Source: Saccharothrix sp. ST-888 (GTDB taxonomy: Bacteria; Actinomycetota; Actinomycetes; Streptomycetales; Streptomycetaceae). Taken from it: a stretch of DNA of 48,205 nucleotides. Under the pieces are notes generated by a model. The model was not told the DNA's origin and did no database searches. It saw nothing but the letters and a program-made list of their open reading frames with translations. The stretch spans positions 1 through 48,205 of the forward strand of contig NZ_JYJF01000049.1 in the NCBI RefSeq assembly GCF_000955975.1, written 5' to 3'. Position numbers and translations under genes: made by a program. This document shows, piece by piece, positions 44,103-48,205 of the stretch (position 1 is its first letter; each line of letters begins with the position of its first letter).

Positions 44103-45890
44103 GTGGACCCGGAGGTGCCCCCGGCGACGGCGCGGCTGACCGTACGGGACGTGCTGCGGCTGGAACTGGTGGCGCAGTGGGACGCCGAGGTGGTGGCCTG
44201 CCCCGAGCGGCTGGAGCGGCCGGTGCGCTGGCTGCACGTGGCGGAGGCGCCGGATGTGGCGGTGATGCTGACCGGGGGCGAGATGGTGCTGACCACCGGG
44301 CTGCTGCTGGCCGGTGACGAGCGGGCGCAGGTGGAGTACGTCGAGTCGATGCGGCGGGCCGACGCGGCGGCGGTGGTGCTGGGGCTCGGACGGGCGTTCC
44401 GGACGACTCCCGAGGCGATGCGACGGACCGCCGAGCGCTGCGGGGTGCCGCTGATCGTGCTGCACCGGCCCGCGCCGTTCGCCCGGCTGACCGAGGAGGT
44501 CCATGCCCGCCTGGTGCACGGCCGGTTCGCGGCGCTGGACCTGTCGGAGCGGATGCGCAGTTCGCTGACCGCGCTCAACCTGTCGGGTGTTCCGCTGCAA
44601 CGGCTGCTCGACGAGATCGCCGGCTACAGCGGCGGCCCCGTGGTGGTGGCCAACCTGGCGCACCGGGTCCTGGCGACGGCGGGTGAACGGGGTGCGCTGG
44701 ACGACCTGTTGCGCGACTGGGAACGCATCTCGCGCCAGGTCGCCGGACTGCTCGCACCCGGCCGTACGGGGGCCCGTGCCGACGACGGCCCCCGGCAGGC
44801 CCGGGCCGGCTGGGAGACCCACGGTCCCCCCGACAGTGACGGCGACGGTGACAACGACGGCGACGGACCGGTGACGGTCGGGCCGGACGGCTGGGTGGTC
44901 GCCCGACTGGAGGCGCGCGGCCGGCAGTGGGGGCAGCTGGCGCTGTTCGGCCACCCCGGCCCGGCCGATGCCGGACGGCTGCTGGCGCAGCGGGCGGCGG
45001 AGGCACTGGCCGTGCACCGGCTGCTCACCGACCGTCCCGGTGCCGCCGACGGCCGGGCGCACTGCTGGGAGGACCAGGCCGCCGAGGCCCTGCTGACCGA
45101 GCTGGCCTCGGGGACCGCCCGTCCCGAGCAACTGCTGCCGCGCGTCCGGGCGGCCGGGCTCCCGGTCGATCGGCGCCGGTTCGTCCCGGTGGTGTTCCGG
45201 CCGCGCCGGGCCGGCGAGTCGGGAGCGGTACGGGAGTCGGTCGAGCGGGCCCTCGCGAACGACCGCCCGGAGGCCGGCGGACGGCCGCGCACCGGCGGCC
45301 GCCGGACCACCCCGGAGGGCCCGGCCGGGCTGGCGGCGCGGATCGGCCCGGATGCGACGGCCGTCCTGCTGAGCATCCCGTGCGGGCGGGACGTCGACTC
45401 CGAGGTGTCCCGCTTCGCCGAGCGGGTGCATGAACGGCTCGGCGCGCTGGGCGTGGAGGCGACGGCGGGCGCCGGGTTCAGCTGTCCCGTACTGGACGAG
45501 GTCCGCCGCTCCTTCCTGGAGGCCGTGCACGTCGCGGACGCGGCGCTGGCCGCTCCGCCGACCGGCCCGGTCGCCCGGCTGCGCGACGTACGGCTGCGCG
45601 GACTGGTGCGCCTGCTGCGGGACGAACCGGAGCTGCAGGCTTTCATCGAGCGGGAGTTGGGACCACTGCTCGGCCGGCCCGAGCTGCTGGACGTGCTGCG
45701 CAGCTACCTCCGCACCGGCTGCAACAAGTCGCTGGCCGCCCAGGAGCACCACATCAGCCGTCCGGCGCTGTACCGGCGGTTGCGGACCATCGAGGTGCTG
45801 CTCGGCACGGAGTTGGCCGACCTGGAGCAGTTCACCTCGCTCTATGTCGCGCTGCTGGCGCACGATGCCCAACGGGGGGCGGGGAGTTGA
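44103..45890 (+). CDS. PucR-family transcriptional regulator
   Basis: This 595-residue regulator has an N-terminal PucR domain (~15-140; LTVRDVLRLELVAQWDAEVV, ERPVRWLHVAEAPDVAVMLT, GGEMVLTTGLLLAG), a GAF-like middle and a C-terminal HTH_30 (TGCNKSLAAQEHHISRPALY, RRLRTIEVLLG). PucR proteins respond to purine, amino-acid or polyamine metabolites. The middle contains a 12-residue acidic loop (D-S-D-G-D-G-D-N-D-G-D-G, codons near 44832-44867) resembling a calcium loop. GTG 44103 has GGGAGA 7 nt upstream. A TTG at 44085 with GGGGAG close before it is the alternative and adds six residues. The target genes may be its neighbours, but no operator is evident. Confidence 0.88.
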   Translation: MDPEVPPATARLTVRDVLRLELVAQWDAEVVACPERLERPVRWLHVAEAPDVAVMLTGGEMVLTTGLLLAGDERAQVEYVESMRRADAAAVVLGLGRAFRTTPEAMRRTAERCGVPLIVLHRPAPFARLTEEVHARLVHGRFAALDLSERMRSSLTALNLSGVPLQRLLDEIAGYSGGPVVVANLAHRVLATAGERGALDDLLRDWERISRQVAGLLAPGRTGARADDGPRQARAGWETHGPPDSDGDGDNDGDGPVTVGPDGWVVARLEARGRQWGQLALFGHPGPADAGRLLAQRAAEALAVHRLLTDRPGAADGRAHCWEDQAAEALLTELASGTARPEQLLPRVRAAGLPVDRRRFVPVVFRPRRAGESGAVRESVERALANDRPEAGGRPRTGGRRTTPEGPAGLAARIGPDATAVLLSIPCGRDVDSEVSRFAERVHERLGALGVEATAGAGFSCPVLDEVRRSFLEAVHVADAALAAPPTGPVARLRDVRLRGLVRLLRDEPELQAFIERELGPLLGRPELLDVLRSYLRTGCNKSLAAQEHHISRPALYRRLRTIEVLLGTELADLEQFTSLYVALLAHDAQRGAGS

Positions 45891-45931
45891 GCGGTCCGCG
45901 CCTCACCGGGCCGGCGCTCCACCTTTTCCGG

Positions 45932-45946
45932 GCCCCGCGCCGGGGC
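45932..45946. terminator. Weak hairpin between convergent genes
   Basis: GCCCC-gcgcc-GGGGC forms a 5-bp stem between the PucR and histidine-phosphatase genes, which converge here. The evidence is slight. Confidence 0.25.
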
Positions 45947-45951
45947 GGTCG

Positions 45952-46695
45952 TCAGGCGTCGCCGTCGAGGAGGTGCTGGGGGATCTCGCGGAACGTCCAG
46001 TTCCCGGCGGTGCGGGTGAAGGCCCAGACCAGGTCGAAGCGGTCCGGCCAGCTGGCCGGTGCGCCGGACCGGTCGGCGCCGAGGGACTTGACGATGTCGG
46101 GGATCCGGGAGTGCTCCCAGCAGATCAGGACGGGTGCGGAGACGGCCAGGACGGCCGTCGCCAGGGCAGCTTCCTGCGACTCGGCGTAGGTCGTGTCGAT
46201 CGGCAGGCCGAGCCGGCCGGCCAGCGGGGTGACGGTCTGCCGCATACGGTGGGCGCCGGCCAGCGGGCCCTGGTCGGTCGCAGCGAAGATCTTGGCCGGG
46301 CGGGCCAGGCCCGGCTTGAGCGGCTGTCCCTGCGGCGGCTCGAAGAGCTGCGGCAGGGCCTTGGCGCGGGCCCAGCCGCGTTCGGTCAGCGAGTGGCTGT
46401 CCTGGTGGCCGTTCTCGTCGATCCCGGGATGGCTGCCGTCGGGCTTCTCCCCGTGCCTGATGATCATCACGAACACGTCCCCGGCACCACCGCCGGTCGG
46501 AGCGGCTGTCCCGGTCGGTGCACTCGGTGCGGCCGTCTCGGCCCGGGAGGCGCCGGCCTCCGGGGCAGCCGCCCTACCGCCCTTGCCGCCGTGCGAGGAG
46601 CAGCCCGCCAGCAGCAGCGGGACCACCGCCGCCAGCCCGCCGATCAGCGCACGGCGCCCCAGCGGTCCGGCACCCTGCGTCGATACCTCGGTCAT
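45952..46695 (-). CDS. Histidine-phosphatase-superfamily lipoprotein
   Basis: This 247-residue exported protein starts with a twin-arginine-like signal (PLGRRALIGGLAAVVPLLL) running into the lipobox LAGC, with Cys32 as the lipidated residue. An Ala/Pro/Thr-rich linker (~35-70) precedes the histidine-phosphatase core, VFVMIIRHGEKPDGSHPG, whose RHG holds the catalytic His. An arginine in GAHRMRQTV and a second conserved His in LICWEHSRIPDIV follow. It probably acts outside the membrane on phosphate esters. GGAGAGG precedes the ATG. It is downstream of the sedolisin gene but separated from it by a strong terminator. Confidence 0.88.
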   Translation of the reverse strand: MTEVSTQGAGPLGRRALIGGLAAVVPLLLAGCSSHGGKGGRAAAPEAGASRAETAAPSAPTGTAAPTGGGAGDVFVMIIRHGEKPDGSHPGIDENGHQDSHSLTERGWARAKALPQLFEPPQGQPLKPGLARPAKIFAATDQGPLAGAHRMRQTVTPLAGRLGLPIDTTYAESQEAALATAVLAVSAPVLICWEHSRIPDIVKSLGADRSGAPASWPDRFDLVWAFTRTAGNWTFREIPQHLLDGDA

Positions 46696-46848
46696 GCGAG
46701 CCTCTCCTCAGCCTCCGGTCTCCGTACGGACCTTAGCGCCCGAGTGTGCGCCGGAGGCGGAGCGGCCCGCCCACCGGTCCACACCTGCGCGGACGCACCT
46801 CCTCCGCGCGGTCGGCCCGGGCTCGGCACAGTGTGGGCCACACCCTGA

Positions 46849-46897
46849 AAGTCCGGTTGCCGGTACGGAGTCAGACTCCGTACCGGCAACCGGACTT
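46849..46897 (-). terminator. Long perfect hairpin after the sedolisin gene
   Basis: A perfect 23-bp stem (46849-46871 with 46875-46897) closes on a CAG loop, 40 nt beyond the sedolisin stop. Read on the minus strand it ends in TTT. It should efficiently stop transcription into the phosphatase gene. Confidence 0.8.
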
Positions 46898-46937
46898 GAC
46901 GGCCGTCAGAGCCGGCCTCGGGTGATGTCCGGGACTG

Positions 46938-48205
46938 CTACTGGCCGCCGCCGAGCAGGGCCGAGGTCAGGCCGTCGGCGGTCGGGGAGCCCCAGCCGGT
47001 GACCTGGTCGTAGCCGGTGCCGGCGGGGAAGTCCTGGTTGGCACCGGAGGTGACGTCGTGGAAGGCCGAGCCGTAGTTGCCGCCGTTGGCGACCGAGTAC
47101 AGCTTGGGGTTGGCCTCGCCGAGCGCCGACTGGCCGGCCGCGGTGGCCTTCTGGTTGAACAGCGAGGCGTAGCCGGCCCAGAGCGGGGCCGCGGCGGAGG
47201 TGCCGCCGTAGACCTGCCAGCTGCCGCCGGTGTAGATGGCGAAGCCGCTGGCCGGGTCGGCGTTGGAGGACACGTCCGGCACGGTGCGCATCGAGCCGCT
47301 GACGCCGGTGCCGGTCTGCCAGCTCGGCTGCGCGAACTGGGTGGAGACGCCGCCGCCGGCGGTGCTCCAGGCGCTCTCCGAGGAGTAGCTGTTGTCGCTG
47401 TTCACCTTCAGGTTGGTGCCACCGACGCCGGTCACGTACGGGTCCGAGGCGGGGAAGTCGACCGCCTTGACCGAGGAACCGCTGGTGGAGCGCGTGCAGT
47501 CGCGCGAGCCGTCGTCACCGGAGGCGGAGAAGATGCTGATGCCCTGGGCGGCGGCCTGCTTGAAGGAGTTGTCCACCGCGGTCATCGAAGAAGCCGTGGT
47601 GTCCGGCTCGCAGGATCCCCACGAGATCGAGATGACCGAGACCTTGTTCTCCGACACGATCTGGGCGGCCATGTCCAGCTCGCCCTGGTCGCTGTTGGGG
47701 GCCTCGTAGACCAGCTGCTGGGCCTTGGGGGCGACACCGCGCACGATCTCGGAGTCCAGCTCGACCTCGCCCTGGCCCTGGCCGGGCGAGCTGTCGTAGT
47801 TGGCGCCGTCCACCGAGACGGTGCTGACGGCCGGGCCGGAGAGGCCGAACTGGCTGTCGTAGGTGGTCAGGTTGTTGGAGTCGTAGCCGTCGAACTCCCA
47901 GAGGGCGACCGTGGTGCCGGTGCCGTCGGCGCTGATCTTGTCGAGGTTGTAGGCACCGTTGTACTGCGCGGGACCGACACCGCTCGGGGTGTCCCGGGGA
48001 GTCGCCGTCTTGGGCTTGGCCAGGCGGGTGGTGCGCACGGTCTTGTTGTTCAGGCCGGTGACGCCCTGGACCACCTTGGCCAGCGCGGTCGGCACCGAGG
48101 CGGCGGCGTCGTTGGCGAAGAACGTCTTGTTCTCCTGCTGGTCGACGTAGCGGCTCTCGTGGGTGCCGAAGGCCTTGGCGATCTGCGCGTTGCTGCCGGT
48201 GGCGT
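46938..48205 (-). CDS. Sedolisin-type (S53) serine-carboxyl protease, 5' end outside the window
   Basis: At least 422 residues of a secreted protease are present; the frame runs off the right edge, so signal peptide and start are missing. The visible N-terminal part (NAQIAKAFGTHESRYVDQQE, FFANDAAASVPTALAKVVQG) is the end of a pro-kumamolisin activation domain. The mature enzyme has the Glu/Asp pair of the catalytic triad in EVELDSEIVRGVAP, the oxyanion Asp in SASGDDGSRDC and the Ser in YGGTSAAAPLWAGY. A C-terminal calcium-site region follows (FHDVTSGAN, YDQVTGWGSPTADG). Such enzymes are acid-active and pepstatin-insensitive. The stop is followed by a strong hairpin. Confidence 0.92.
   Translation of the reverse strand, partial: ATGSNAQIAKAFGTHESRYVDQQENKTFFANDAAASVPTALAKVVQGVTGLNNKTVRTTRLAKPKTATPRDTPSGVGPAQYNGAYNLDKISADGTGTTVALWEFDGYDSNNLTTYDSQFGLSGPAVSTVSVDGANYDSSPGQGQGEVELDSEIVRGVAPKAQQLVYEAPNSDQGELDMAAQIVSENKVSVISISWGSCEPDTTASSMTAVDNSFKQAAAQGISIFSASGDDGSRDCTRSTSGSSVKAVDFPASDPYVTGVGGTNLKVNSDNSYSSESAWSTAGGGVSTQFAQPSWQTGTGVSGSMRTVPDVSSNADPASGFAIYTGGSWQVYGGTSAAAPLWAGYASLFNQKATAAGQSALGEANPKLYSVANGGNYGSAFHDVTSGANQDFPAGTGYDQVTGWGSPTADGLTSALLGGGQ

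Noticed and set aside
42021..45872. 1283-residue open frame running from bioF across pucR on the minus strand
   Set aside because: Only the bioF part (to 43208) has recognisable motifs; the rest is opposite the PucR coding sequence and low in complexity.

Overview
The window reads as chromosomal DNA from a high-GC actinomycete, most likely a member of the Streptomycetaceae (Streptomyces or Kitasatospora). The grounds are the strongly GC-biased third codon positions, a chaplin (aerial-hypha surface protein), a SepF-family division protein, a SpoIIE-type phosphatase fused to an RsbW-like kinase domain, an ECF sigma factor of the SigE family, a split NHEJ ligase/polymerase pair and many leaderless gene starts. 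No rRNA, tRNA, CRISPR array, prophage or complete insertion sequence was seen. Most of the window is ordinary core or near-core chromosome.

Layout, left to right. 0-5 kb: YbjJ-type MFS transporter, deoxyribonuclease IV (nfo), a conserved hypothetical protein ending in a large hairpin, a VTT/TVP38 membrane protein, a DinB/DUF664 protein and a SepF paralogue with a textbook terminator. 5.5-7.7 kb: an autoregulated-looking TetR plus 14-TM drug efflux operon with a clear palindromic operator. 7.8-10.3 kb: PAS-PAS-GAF-PP2C-HATPase sensor phosphatase. 10.4-19.6 kb: a six-gene minus-strand cluster (AtuA-like protein, acyl-CoA carboxylase beta and alpha, acyl-CoA dehydrogenase, 4-coumarate-CoA-ligase-like enzyme, TetR). 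Its gene content matches the acyclic-terpene (Atu) catabolic type, and it is preceded by a perfect 16-bp palindrome.

20-24 kb: a cassette of a MarA-sized AraC regulator, two paralogous VOC proteins with near-identical leaderless promoters and a short UvrA-like double ABC ATPase. The ATPase carries what looks like an in-frame palindromic insertion. 24.2-25.2 kb: BadF/BadG-type sugar kinase. 25.2-28.5 kb: a decayed zone with truncated TetR and VOC fragments, an intact chaplin, a Gfo/Idh/MocA oxidoreductase followed by a fragment of a second copy, a broken transposase and an FG-GAP fragment.

28.5-34.5 kb: DUF427 protein, LysR regulator, the threonine-to-glycine operon tdh-kbl and a secreted X-Pro dipeptidyl-peptidase-like hydrolase. 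34.6-36.8 kb: divergent ATP-dependent DNA ligase and LigD-type polymerase genes. 37-39.6 kb: GGCT-fold protein, then an ECF sigma factor overlapping a gene for a membrane-anchored esterase with an anti-sigma-like N-terminus. 39.8-48.2 kb: GNAT acetyltransferase, secreted PAF-acetylhydrolase-like lipase, lone bioF, small membrane protein, PucR regulator with an Asp-rich loop, histidine-phosphatase lipoprotein and a sedolisin (S53) protease cut by the right edge.

Two themes run through the window. At least fifteen genes have a TANNNT-like -10 box 6-8 nt before the start codon and no Shine-Dalgarno, so they are probably translated from leaderless mRNAs. A nested inverted-repeat element of about 160-180 bp occurs twice (11.2 and 24.1 kb). 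The best candidates for something undescribed are the AraC/VOC/VOC/UvrA-like cassette and the sigma factor coupled to a transmembrane esterase.
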